From Bacteroidota bacterium (GTDB lineage: Bacteria; Bacteroidota; Bacteroidia; Chitinophagales; Saprospiraceae), in the NCBI GenBank assembly GCA_016124585.1, contig WGNL01000005.1, forward strand, positions 124,001 to 188,000: DNA of 64,000 nucleotides. Direction: 5' to 3'. Made by a program: the position numbers and the translations under genes. This document shows, piece after piece, positions 10,001 to 17,380 of this stretch. Numbering within the stretch: position 1 is the first letter of the stretch; each line of letters opens with the position of its first letter. The notes under the pieces are model-generated. The model ran no database searches, had not been told where the DNA came from, and saw only the letters and a program-made list of their open reading frames with translations.

Positions 10001-11846
10001 CGGAAGGAAGTCCAAGCAATTGGATGGGTGAAGGCGTTCCACTGCCTGATGGGCAGCCAGTCTGTGCAACTTCCAGATTAGGCCAAGACACCACCGCACC
10101 ATTAGCACCTGCTGTAGCAGTCACCTGTATGTCAATGGGGCAATTGGTAAATTGCACAGTATGCTGTACCGCCTCCCTTGTAAACTGGTAGCTGCAATTA
10201 GCTGTATTTCCGCAGGCATCTGTGGCGGTGAAATGGAGCTGCACCGAGCCGGTTCCCTGAATGTAAATGGGGCCGCAACTGCCGCCGGGGTAGTCCACTG
10301 TGATGTTCCCGCTCAGGACATTGTAACTGGACAGCACCACCGAGAGGTCGCCTGTGGCACAATCAGTCGTTGCCAAAGGCAAACTTACCGGAGCTCCATC
10401 ATTGCAGGGGCCGGGGCTGCCAACAGGGCCAGCCTGTACTGTTAAGTCAGCAGGGCAATCGAAGCTGATGCCATTATCGCCACTGGTCACGGTTACTGCT
10501 GCTGAAGTGTTTAAGCAACCATTGGCCGGATTCGTCACTTGTAAGGTGTAATTGCCTGATTGCGTGACAGAAAGCACGGCATTGGTTTGGTTGGCAATGG
10601 GATTGCCGTTAAATAACCACTGGTAACTGTAGCCGCTCATCACAGGATATGCACTGAGCGACAAGTTGCCACCATTAGGCAAAGACCGTACTGCATCACC
10701 TTCAATAAAAGCTACTGGAGCGCAGTTTTGGCTCTTTATCCGGTATATTTTATTGGTAAAAAAACCGACGGCAAAGAGGTCGCCCTGGTCGTTTTCCTCA
10801 ATCATGGTGAGGTCGGTATTGTTGAAATCACCACCTTCCACGGCTACTGGTTGAGTGCCGCTATTATCCAAGGCCCATATTTTTCCTGAGCAAAAATCAG
10901 TGTAAATATATTTGCCAAATAAATCGGCATATTCACCACCCCGATATACGATTCCGCCATTGATAGAGCAGTCGCTATTATTGTGATTATATTCAAATAT
11001 TGGGGCAGTATAGTTCGAGTTGCCATTACATTGAGAAGTATTAAACTGTTGCGTTCCTTCCATGCAGGCCCAACCATAATTTTGGCCACCAATGCTGTTA
11101 ATTGGTTGAAAATCAATTTCTTCTGCATTGTCCTGCCCCACGTCGGCTATCCACATATCCCCTGTATATTTGTCAAAAGAAAAACGCCAAGGGTTGCGCA
11201 AGCCATACGCCCATATTTCCGGTAGGGCATTATTGTTTCCAATAAATGGGTTGTTATTTGGAGCCGTATATGTTGCGCCATTATTTACGTCAATGCGCAA
11301 TATTTTGCCCAGATATGATTGCAAATTCTGCGCATTAACGGGCGGCGAAGTCGGCCCATTTCCATCGCCAGTGGCAATATATAGGTATCCATCCTGCCCA
11401 AACTTCATGCAGCCGCCCACATGGTGCGACTCCGGGTGCGGGAAGGTCAGTAGGATGACCTCACTGTTCGGGTCGGCGACGTTGGGGTCACTGGCACTGC
11501 GGCTATAACGGGCAATGACGCAATCGCCCGTGCCTACCTGATTGTAGAAGACGAAAAAGCGCCCGTTGGAAGCGTAGTTCGGGTGAAAAGCCAGCCCGAC
11601 CAGCCCGTACTCGTCCACATTGGTGAGCTTGGCACCGATGTCTAGGAAGGTGCCGCCCTGTGTTCCATTCACATTCACGATTTTGATGAGGCCGTCCTTT
11701 TGGAAGGCGAACAGGCGGTCGTCGCCGGGCGGGTGGGCGATGCCGACGAGGTAGCTGTAGCCGGTGGAGAAGTCTTCAAGGGTGAAGGTTTGCGAGGTAG
11801 CCTTCAGGACTAATAAGAGGATTAGGGTAGTCAATTTGAACTTCAT
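7020..11846 (-). CDS. Secreted glucose/sorbosone dehydrogenase-like protein fused to HYR, CARDB and T9SS domains (1608 aa)
   Basis: The start at 11846 gives the signal peptide MKFKLTTLILLLVLKATSQ; the frame opens 12 codons earlier. Residues about 20-380 are a six-bladed glucose/sorbosone dehydrogenase (GSDH) propeller, with FSTGYSYLVGIAHPPGDDRLF, LVGLAFHPNYASNGRFFVFY, HHVGGCMKFGQDGYLYIATGDG, YGLRNPWRFSFD and DVGQDNAEEID. Soluble members are PQQ/calcium-dependent aldose dehydrogenases. After that come a PKD/Ig-like segment (YQWLFNGNPIANQT), a HYR-like region (FDCPADLTVQAG, TDACGNTANC), two DUF11-like modules, several CARDB modules, the SAPHVLLKVFKPNW module, and a sorting domain ending GRFMKVWEE. 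It probably acts outside the cell or on its surface. Whether it binds PQQ cannot be told from sequence alone. Confidence 0.9.
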   Translation of the reverse strand: MKFKLTTLILLLVLKATSQTFTLEDFSTGYSYLVGIAHPPGDDRLFAFQKDGLIKIVNVNGTQGGTFLDIGAKLTNVDEYGLVGLAFHPNYASNGRFFVFYNQVGTGDCVIARYSRSASDPNVADPNSEVILLTFPHPESHHVGGCMKFGQDGYLYIATGDGNGPTSPPVNAQNLQSYLGKILRIDVNNGATYTAPNNNPFIGNNNALPEIWAYGLRNPWRFSFDKYTGDMWIADVGQDNAEEIDFQPINSIGGQNYGWACMEGTQQFNTSQCNGNSNYTAPIFEYNHNNSDCSINGGIVYRGGEYADLFGKYIYTDFCSGKIWALDNSGTQPVAVEGGDFNNTDLTMIEENDQGDLFAVGFFTNKIYRIKSQNCAPVAFIEGDAVRSLPNGGNLSLSAYPVMSGYSYQWLFNGNPIANQTNAVLSVTQSGNYTLQVTNPANGCLNTSAAVTVTSGDNGISFDCPADLTVQAGPVGSPGPCNDGAPVSLPLATTDCATGDLSVVLSSYNVLSGNITVDYPGGSCGPIYIQGTGSVQLHFTATDACGNTANCSYQFTREAVQHTVQFTNCPIDIQVTATAGANGAVVSWPNLEVAQTGCPSGSGTPSPIQLLGLPSGSTFPVGTTEVGFHAYSCFDQEAFCFFNVTVQPSGTGSNQIDLALTLDQLNTSPSQWSNYAVKATIANTGPQAATGVQVKFAKPNGVVYVGGNEFTASQGTFNPNGDEVWTVGSLPASGSATLTVNYFLLNTSSPVAYAQVIAANETDSDSQPNNGTPPTVNEDDEANTAGGSIPTCSISAIVTDAYCNDNNTSANPADDEYGFSVTVTGSNTGNQGWEYVGQGYPPNSNAYGTSTPIGNFFISNGPVSFLIRDKADQTCFTNITVQPPAPCSNGSTLPDFELVYFTAIANVNGQYLTVSANDTILAGSFIDFVSHFANLDFPQPLPTFILDISGYLSTDAVLDAGDILLASGSRTIDASVQMFGFTEGGFGQGIIPASTPSGNYFIITKYDSGDIQNESDETNNLIALPVSIINGGGNGDIDLELSLVQPNTSPAQWSNYSVIANVKNTGSEPATGVKISFKKPTGVVYVGGNEFTASQGSFNPNGDEIWTVGNIPANSSATLTVNYFLLNTSVPVAYAQVIAANETDSDSQPNNGTPPTVNEDDEASTGSNPPSGLTPDLTISNLQIPNPTVQAGQVLNYSFNAANIGTGNATGNFNIKAWISAGQAISPDDVQVGIVMTGNYPAGFSQADIPGASTIPANLAAGQYYLILWMDADEVVTESNESNNIIYKTFTVESGNNPLPDLTIPNLNINNSTIQTGQTLSYTYNIDNIGAGQVAGALSILAYFSTDGNLSSDDIQAGVNTINIVPGAPFPSGTYQGSAAVTLGDGSYFLILKIDDGNAIAESDENNNTVLKPFTVIGGAPDCSAINITSATGQITIDGASAPHVLLKVFKPNWTVAYECLDGQCANPTVVTGLSTGSHYVEVKLMSNSWGEICKVQEFISVTSFNNGGTNSLVFKNNRQRLAFDKIYPNPAQYNVTLEVYSKDDQHAVFDIYDQIGREVQHIEMELKNGRNELELFVEEWKSGTYNIIGRGESGLPAYGRFMKVWEE
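8358..8706 (-). repeat. DUF11-like module, copy 2 of 3
   Basis: This encodes SPAQWSNYSVIANVKNTG through GGNEFTASQGSFNPNGDEIW to NGTPPTVNEDDEAST. It matches the segments at 9501-9849 and 3007-3358 in both protein and DNA. Confidence 0.9.
9501..9849 (-). repeat. DUF11-like module, copy 3 of 3
   Basis: This encodes SPSQWSNYAVKATIANTG through GGNEFTASQGTFNPNGDEVW to NGTPPTVNEDDEANT. It has the same length (349 bases) as the copy at 8358-8706 in the same gene, so it is an internal tandem-type duplication separated by about 800 bases. Confidence 0.9.
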
Positions 11847-11989
11847 GGTGTTTGTTTTTTGAAATGAAATTAGTAGGCACACGAGTGCACTTCGTTGAAT
11901 AATTCTATCAGCATTTCAGGTACGGGAAGGAAATTGAGCATAAAAACAGCTCAATTTGTGGTGTCAGACGTGAAGTTGCTAAGGTAGCA

Positions 11990-12025
11990 AAAAAGCCCGT
12001 CGCAAAACATTGTGACGGGCTTTTT
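11990..12025. terminator. Terminator hairpin after the 885-aa T9SS gene
   Basis: AAAAAGCCCGTC (11990-12001) pairs with GACGGGCTTTTT (12014-12025), and the stem has A/T runs on both sides, as in a bidirectional intrinsic terminator. It follows the stop codon at 12043 of the minus-strand gene. Confidence 0.85.
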
Positions 12026-12042
12026 AATAAAACTGGGTTGGT

Positions 12043-14697
12043 TTATTTTAAAATAACCTTTCCTGAATAGATTCTAAAGCCATCCGTTTCCACCTTGTAA
12101 AAATACAGGCCCGATGGAAGGCCGTTGCGTTGAAAGTGGCACTTGTTTTCGGTGAAAATTCCCAGAACCTCCTGCCTGCCCATCGTATCGAACAGGTGGA
12201 AAGTGGCTTTCACGTCCATTTCTGTAGGGATTTCAAAAGTCACATCCCCAGCGGAGGGGTTTGGATAAACGAGTAGCTCGCCGAAACTGCTCGTTAGGTT
12301 GTTCACGTCGTTGATGACGATGGTCTCCACAAAATTCGTATCCACCGTGTGAAAGGTCGTGTTGGTGAAAATCGGGTCGTTGTAGTCGAAGTAAATGGCC
12401 GCCCGGTTTTCGATGACCATGCCGATGGGGTTGTTGGGCATCTGCGGGATTTGGAATTTCACAAAACCCTGCGAGCCAAGGTAATTGGTCGTGCTGTCCG
12501 GCAGGTTGATGCCTTCGAAAGTGAAGCGCAGCACATTGCCGTTCAGCCGCTCGAAGCGGTAGGGATGGCTGCCCGACAGCACTTGCAACGCAGAAGCATC
12601 AAGGAATTGGGAAAGCGTGTCCATTACTACAACCTGGTAGGCGGTGTCTGTGCCCGTGTTTTGGAAGTGGATGGTGTAGTCCAGTCGAGTGCTCGGCTCG
12701 ATGAGGTGGTCGTTGCCGTAGCCCCGTGGGCTGGCCTCCTTTTCGTTTGGATCGAAGGAACTGACGTTTTCTTGGCAGACTCTTTCGATGAAGGGGCTGG
12801 CATTGCCGATGGGGAATTGCAGCACCATGCCCTGCGTGAACCCTGCGCATCCTTCCACCGCAATGGCAGGCATGCCACCGTAAGGGTGGCCCGGTTCCTG
12901 ATCTGCTTCAAGGCGATAGGTCGAGCCATTGGCTGGAATGGGGTCGAGGGGAAAAGTGGTATTTGAAGGAAGCGAAAACGTGCCTTTCATGTACATGATG
13001 AAATCTTCCACCACCACAAAATCCAGGGTTTGGCTCGGCCCCGTGCCCGTATTTTTGATAGTGAAAAACACCGTGTCATTTTCGCAAAAACCTTCCACCT
13101 CAATATTGGCACCGAACCACAATGGCGAATCCGGGCAGAGCGTGTCGGGGTAGATATGTACTTCTGAGCAATGCGTGGCACCGGGCGTGGCATTGCAGTC
13201 GGTGAAAAAGTAGATGGGAAACTGGCCCGCCTCGCCCGGTTGTAAATCGCCCACATCGAAGCGGAACAGGCCATTGCCGAGGTCGGTGTTCGGTTGTGGG
13301 GAGGAGGTGAATGATAGGGCGTCGTCGAGGTGTACGTCTATGTAAGTATCTTCAATTAGTTCGGTGCTGACGTTGGCGAAGCTGACGGAATAATAACCGT
13401 CGAAGCAGGGGCGGATTCTTGGCGAAGCCATGTCCACGACCATGTGCGGGCATTCGTCGTCAAGTTGAGCACCTATGTCCTGCGTGAGGGTGTCGGCCAT
13501 GCCGGGGGTAAAGCTTAGCTCGTAGGTGGTCGGGCAGGATGTGCCGCCGTAATTGTAGGGCAGGTCAAGGAAGATTTGCGCCGTTGTTTCATCGGGACAC
13601 AGGCTGATGGAATAGTTGCCCTGTGCGTCGGTCGTTGTGGAATACACCTCGCCAGAGGGCTGTCCAGTGACCATCACCGTCCAGTTTTCGAACAGCATTT
13701 CACCCGAATCAAAAGCGCAGTTTTCATTTTGGTCGTGGAAGACGCTTCCCTGTACGACATGATTTTCTCCGGGGAAGAAGTCATAGATTGCCACATGAGT
13801 CGTGCAGGTTGACGCCGGCGTGCTGTTGTTTCCTTCAAAAGCAGCAACTACCAGGGTCAGTGTATCCCCAACATGAGAGCTGTTGAAAGTTACGGGAGGG
13901 GTGTAAATACCATCCAGTGGCGCTAAATCGAACAAGTAAAAGTAATTACCAATGCAAGCGGGGCCTTCGAGATAAGCTTCGTGGTCAGGAGTTGCAACGT
14001 TGCATAAATCAAGTACAACTTGGAGGAAGTCATTGCAGATTATGTTGCAGGGTGGAGATGTGACTACAATTTGCCCGCTGCATGAGGAAGTAGCGTTCTG
14101 GTTGCTTCCCTCGAAGGAAAACACCTCAAAGTCCAACGTATCTCCAGCGTGGCTGATGTCCAGCGAAACAGTAGTTTCCAAATTGCCACCAAAAGGTTCT
14201 AAATCCATTTGATACGACCATCCATTTAGGCAATATGTTCCTTCGACCAAGGTGGACCAATGCCTGCTCGCTGTCCCATTGGTATTCAACTGCACCTCCA
14301 CCAAATCCTTGCATTGAAGCGGTGTGCCGGGGATGCAATTTGGGTCTTCGAGAACAGTAACGGTGGTGGTACAAGTGTCTAAAAATGTTACCGGGTTGGA
14401 GGTGACCAAGCTCATCAATGAGACTTGGTAGGTGCCAATGCCCAAGGCAAGTTCGGAAAATGAGCCATAAGAGGGTTCGTACATCCACGGAAACCAATCG
14501 GGGCAAGGGTTTCCAAAGGTGGTGTCCATCACATCGTTTGGCCCAACTATTCCAACTAGTTGATTGGGGAGGGTGTAAACGGTAGCAGCGCTTTGGCAAT
14601 GGATGTCGAGGGCTGGCATGCATTGTCCGGTCAGTTCCTGCAATAGCCCAAAAAAAGAAAGCAGGCAAACAAGTAGAAGGGTAAAAGATGATTTCAT
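12043..14697 (-). CDS. Secreted protein with SdrD-B-like, DUF7619-type and T9SS sorting domains (884 aa)
   Basis: The start at 14697 gives the signal peptide MKSSFTLLLVCLLSFFGLL...LTGQ; the frame opens 36 codons upstream. Residues about 25-340 are repeated beta-sandwich modules (LDISHAGDTLDFEVFSFEG, then FNSSHVGDTLTLVVAAFEG). At about 350 comes an SdrD B-like calcium-binding module (GSVFHDQNENCAFDSGE, DAQGNYSI). The region starting SFDPNEKEASPRGYG and containing LDYTIHFQNTGTDTAYQVVV and ENRAAIYFDYNDPIFTN is the conserved repeat-family module that precedes T9SS sorting domains in many Bacteroidota proteins. The end (LLVYPNPSAGDVTFEI...LFDTMGRQ...GLYFYKVE...SGKVILK) is a standard type A sorting domain. 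It is probably a surface adhesin or structural protein. A decayed relative of its tail lies at 16400-16608. Confidence 0.9.
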   Translation of the reverse strand: MKSSFTLLLVCLLSFFGLLQELTGQCMPALDIHCQSAATVYTLPNQLVGIVGPNDVMDTTFGNPCPDWFPWMYEPSYGSFSELALGIGTYQVSLMSLVTSNPVTFLDTCTTTVTVLEDPNCIPGTPLQCKDLVEVQLNTNGTASRHWSTLVEGTYCLNGWSYQMDLEPFGGNLETTVSLDISHAGDTLDFEVFSFEGSNQNATSSCSGQIVVTSPPCNIICNDFLQVVLDLCNVATPDHEAYLEGPACIGNYFYLFDLAPLDGIYTPPVTFNSSHVGDTLTLVVAAFEGNNSTPASTCTTHVAIYDFFPGENHVVQGSVFHDQNENCAFDSGEMLFENWTVMVTGQPSGEVYSTTTDAQGNYSISLCPDETTAQIFLDLPYNYGGTSCPTTYELSFTPGMADTLTQDIGAQLDDECPHMVVDMASPRIRPCFDGYYSVSFANVSTELIEDTYIDVHLDDALSFTSSPQPNTDLGNGLFRFDVGDLQPGEAGQFPIYFFTDCNATPGATHCSEVHIYPDTLCPDSPLWFGANIEVEGFCENDTVFFTIKNTGTGPSQTLDFVVVEDFIMYMKGTFSLPSNTTFPLDPIPANGSTYRLEADQEPGHPYGGMPAIAVEGCAGFTQGMVLQFPIGNASPFIERVCQENVSSFDPNEKEASPRGYGNDHLIEPSTRLDYTIHFQNTGTDTAYQVVVMDTLSQFLDASALQVLSGSHPYRFERLNGNVLRFTFEGINLPDSTTNYLGSQGFVKFQIPQMPNNPIGMVIENRAAIYFDYNDPIFTNTTFHTVDTNFVETIVINDVNNLTSSFGELLVYPNPSAGDVTFEIPTEMDVKATFHLFDTMGRQEVLGIFTENKCHFQRNGLPSGLYFYKVETDGFRIYSGKVILK

Positions 14698-14927
14698 AAT
14701 CGGATATTTTATTGGATTGTCCATGGTTGAAAAATGGAAGGTCAGGAAGTTTTTCCCAAATCCTGCTGCAAAAATGGACGGGGAGAGGACGGTTTCCAAA
14801 ATCAAATTACGAGGTTTGTAGAGTAGTTTATTTTTGCTATGAAAGAAATTTTATTTTAAAAATGTCTTTGTTAACAGTTTTTACAGTTAAAAATGAACTT
14901 AGATTTGTAGAGTAAAAAAATAAGTAC

Positions 14928-16313
14928 ATGGACACTGCTAACCTTCTTTTTCTCATAAAATCCTTTTCCAAAACTGAAGCCCGTGACGTACGCCGCTTTC
15001 TCGCCTCGCCATTCTTCAACACAAGGGAAGACCTTTGCCTGCTGTTCGACTTTATTTATGAAAATGAAAACCCGCAGAAAGAAGCCGCTTGGCAGCATAT
15101 TTCCCCCGAAACAGCATACGACGACACGGCCATGCGCCTGCTGATGAGCTACCTCAACCGCCTGCTGGAACGGTTCCTTGTATTTTATGAAAATGAGGAA
15201 GACCCGATGCGCAACAAACTCAAGCTCGCCGTCGCCTACCGCCGCAGAGGCCTTGCTGGGCAGTACAGCCGCCACCTGAACGCCCTCGAAAAACAGCTCG
15301 AAACCCAACCTCTCCGCAACGGCCACTACCACCAGATGATGCGTGACCTTGCTTTCGAAAAACAACGAACCCAGACCACTTCCAACCCCACCGACACGGC
15401 CACCAATCGGCAGGTCATCGAAACGACGGACGTGCATTACCTCGCCACCCGGATGCGGCTGCTCTGCCTCGAAGCCGCCCAAAAAGGCGTTTACCGAAGT
15501 AAGGAAACCGAAAGCACCGACCGGGACATCGTGGCCTTGGCCAAGCAGGAAAAATGGGCAACCTACCCAGCCGTCGTCCTCTACCTTCGGGCCTACGAGA
15601 TGCTCACCCAGCCCGAAAACGATGGTTTTTACCACCAATACAAAGACATGATGGTGATGGCCGAGCCAGCTTTTTCATCCAGTGAAATGAAGGAGTGCTA
15701 CCTGTTCGCCATCAACTACTGCATCCGGCGGCTAAACGAGGGGAACAAAGCATTTGGGCTGGAGGCCGTGCAATTGTACCGCAGTGCTTTGGAGGGCGGT
15801 TTTTTGTTGGAAAACGGCATCCTCTCCCGTTTCACTTACCACAACATCGTTGGGGCTGCCTTGGCTACGGGCGAACTGATTTGGGCCAGGGAATTCATTC
15901 ATCAATATCAAGACCAGCTCGAGAAAAAGTACCGGGAAGGCACCTACAGTTTCAATCTCGCCCGCCTCGAAATGGCCGTGGGCAACTACGATTCGGTGTT
16001 GGAGCTTCTGCAAAAAGCCAGCTATAAAGACCCCCTGCCCAACCTCGCCGCCAAGACCCTCCTCCTCAAAACCTGCTACCACCTTGGCGAATTCGACCTG
16101 CTACAATCCCACCTCGATGCCATGCGCAATTACATCCACCGCTCAGAGGTCATCGGCTACCACCGCACCAACTACCTGAATTTCATCCGCTACCTCGACA
16201 AAGTGCTGCAAGTGAACCGATTAGAGAAAAAGGCGGTGGAGAAATTGCGGCAGCAAATCCAGAATGAAAAGGTGCTGACGGAGAAGGGGTGGTTGCTGGA
16301 GAAATTGGATTAA
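14928..16313 (+). CDS. Unrecognised helical protein (461 aa)
   Basis: I do not recognise this gene. The product is hydrophilic, lacks a signal peptide and membrane segments, and is almost entirely alpha-helical by composition. It begins MDTANLLFLIKSFSKTEARDVRRFLASPFFNTREDL, in pieces, and continues with regularly spaced helix pairs (for example FNLARLEMAVGNYDSVLELLQ and KTLLLKTCYHLGEFDLLQSH) that look like degenerate TPR-type repeats. A cytoplasmic scaffolding role is a guess. A 255-codon open frame on the opposite strand (14871-15638) has no family features, and I consider it a shadow. The gene is divergent from the T9SS gene at 14697, with 230 bases between; codon use is strongly C-rich at third positions compared with its neighbours. 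Confidence 0.8.
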   Translation: MDTANLLFLIKSFSKTEARDVRRFLASPFFNTREDLCLLFDFIYENENPQKEAAWQHISPETAYDDTAMRLLMSYLNRLLERFLVFYENEEDPMRNKLKLAVAYRRRGLAGQYSRHLNALEKQLETQPLRNGHYHQMMRDLAFEKQRTQTTSNPTDTATNRQVIETTDVHYLATRMRLLCLEAAQKGVYRSKETESTDRDIVALAKQEKWATYPAVVLYLRAYEMLTQPENDGFYHQYKDMMVMAEPAFSSSEMKECYLFAINYCIRRLNEGNKAFGLEAVQLYRSALEGGFLLENGILSRFTYHNIVGAALATGELIWAREFIHQYQDQLEKKYREGTYSFNLARLEMAVGNYDSVLELLQKASYKDPLPNLAAKTLLLKTCYHLGEFDLLQSHLDAMRNYIHRSEVIGYHRTNYLNFIRYLDKVLQVNRLEKKAVEKLRQQIQNEKVLTEKGWLLEKLD

Positions 16314-16399
16314 AAAAACCGCCACAGAACAACGGTCGTAGCGGCACTGATTAATAATCCTGTATCTAATGTACTGTCCATCTCCCGATGGCAGCCAAT

Positions 16400-16608
16400 T
16401 TATTTCAAAATGATTTTACCACTTTAAAATCCGCCACCGTCCAATTCCACTTGATAAAAATAAACACCCGCCACAAGGCCATTCCGCTGGTAGCGATATT
16501 GGTTACTAGTGAAATCATCGCTTACCAACTGCCGTCCCATTGAGTCGAACAAATGGAAGGTGGCCTTATTGAGATTATTTTGCTCCCAATACTGAGGATT
16601 TGTTGCTC
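16400..16608 (-). pseudogene. Remnant of a T9SS sorting domain with an in-frame stop
   Basis: The minus strand reads KATFHLFDSMGRQLVSDDF, then YQRNGLVAGVYFYQVELDGGGF, stop, SGKIILK, stop. It aligns directly with the end of the protein at 12043-14697 (KATFHLFDTMGRQ, FQRNGLPSGLYFYKVETDGF, YSGKVILK). The first stop (TAA, 16424-16426) falls where the relative has tyrosine, so one base change explains it. Upstream the frame breaks at about 16608 and no N-terminus is left. This is a decayed 3' end of a T9SS gene; the body is gone. Confidence 0.85.
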
Positions 16609-16681
16609 ATCTCCTCAATGAACGTGGGCAGAAACACAAAAGGCGGATACACAAGCCTCACCCAGTTCTGGGCTGAGTCAT
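16609..16681. other. Gene-like fragment of unknown origin
   Basis: The minus strand here reads DSAQNWVRLVYPPFVFLPTF without stops, and a short hairpin (CTCACCCAG with CTGGGCTGAG) lies at 16657-16677. It sits between the two T9SS remnants and may be a further scrap of one of them. I cannot assign it. Confidence 0.3.
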
Positions 16682-17183
16682 TTATGTTTTAATGATTTTT
16701 TTTGAAAATAATAAGCCACTAGCCTTTAAATTAATTCGATAAATGCCGCTAGGCCATTGCGTTGCTTTTATTTTAATCTGTTGTTTCCCCTTTTGGAAAA
16801 ACTCATTTCCTGTTATAATCGCCACATGTCTGCCGAACATATCCACCGCCTCCACACTTATTTCCATTGCCTCCGCCAAGTCCATTTCGATGAAAAACTC
16901 ACCGCTGGTGGGGTTGGGGGAAAACCCTCAATCCCAACTCATTTTCAAAGCCTTTGACTGCGCTGCGCCCCACCGTCACATGCTCTGTGATGGTCAACAG
17001 GCAGCCAAATTCGGTCGTGTAAAAAGGACTAAATGAGTGACGGCGGGAAACAATTAAAGATGATGATAAGAGCAAAGTATCCGGCCAGCCTTGTGCCAGA
17101 AGCTTCGGCGTGGGTAATAGAATACAAGTGAGTGGGGTGCAAATCTTCATGGTATTACAGTGTTCATACTTTGATACTGTCAA
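16682..17183 (-). pseudogene. Frameshifted and deleted T9SS protein gene
   Basis: The 3' part (16682-16885 and upstream) reads NPTSGEFFIEMDLAEAM...VEAVDMFGRH...WPSGIYRINL...FSKKIIKT, a type A sorting domain. The 5' part in another frame reads TEFGCLLTITEHVTVG, SAVKGFENELGLRVFP. Joining them restores the usual GLRVFPNPTSGEFF, so a one-base change in the five-G run at 16916-16920 breaks the frame. Further upstream the frame starts MKICTPLTCILLPTPKLLAQ, like a signal peptide, and joins the C-terminal part after only about 30 residues, so most of the gene was also deleted. If the G-run length were a sequencing error it would still be a stub. Confidence 0.8.
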
Positions 17184-17380
17184 ATATACCTTGTCAGCCT
17201 AGCCAGTGCAACCACGTTTTTTGCCATTTCTCAGATTGCAATGAAGCTTTTTTTGTAAAAAACATCAGTGATAACTTGAGAAGAATAGATGTTTTCTCAA
17301 ACAGAAATTGAAGACAAGCCATGATTTAATCAAGGTAAAATCAATTTTCCCCTACTTTAGAGCCTTCTAAAAATCAGAAC
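17184..17380. other. Intergenic region before the FGE-like gene
   Basis: About 200 bases between the remnants and the gene at 17381. The only promoter-like element is TACTTTAG near 17353, a weak match to TAnnTTTG, followed by an A-rich start region. Nothing else can be supported. Confidence 0.4.

Noticed and set aside
12349-12966. 205-codon plus-strand frame inside the T9SS gene at 12043
   Set aside because: It is antisense to a well-supported sorting-domain and DUF7619-type region.
14871-15638. 255-codon open frame on the minus strand opposite the gene at 14928
   Set aside because: It has no family motifs and an odd valine/glycine-rich composition (VVVAVAERLGFELFFEG) typical of antisense reading. 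The plus-strand frame is longer and more protein-like.
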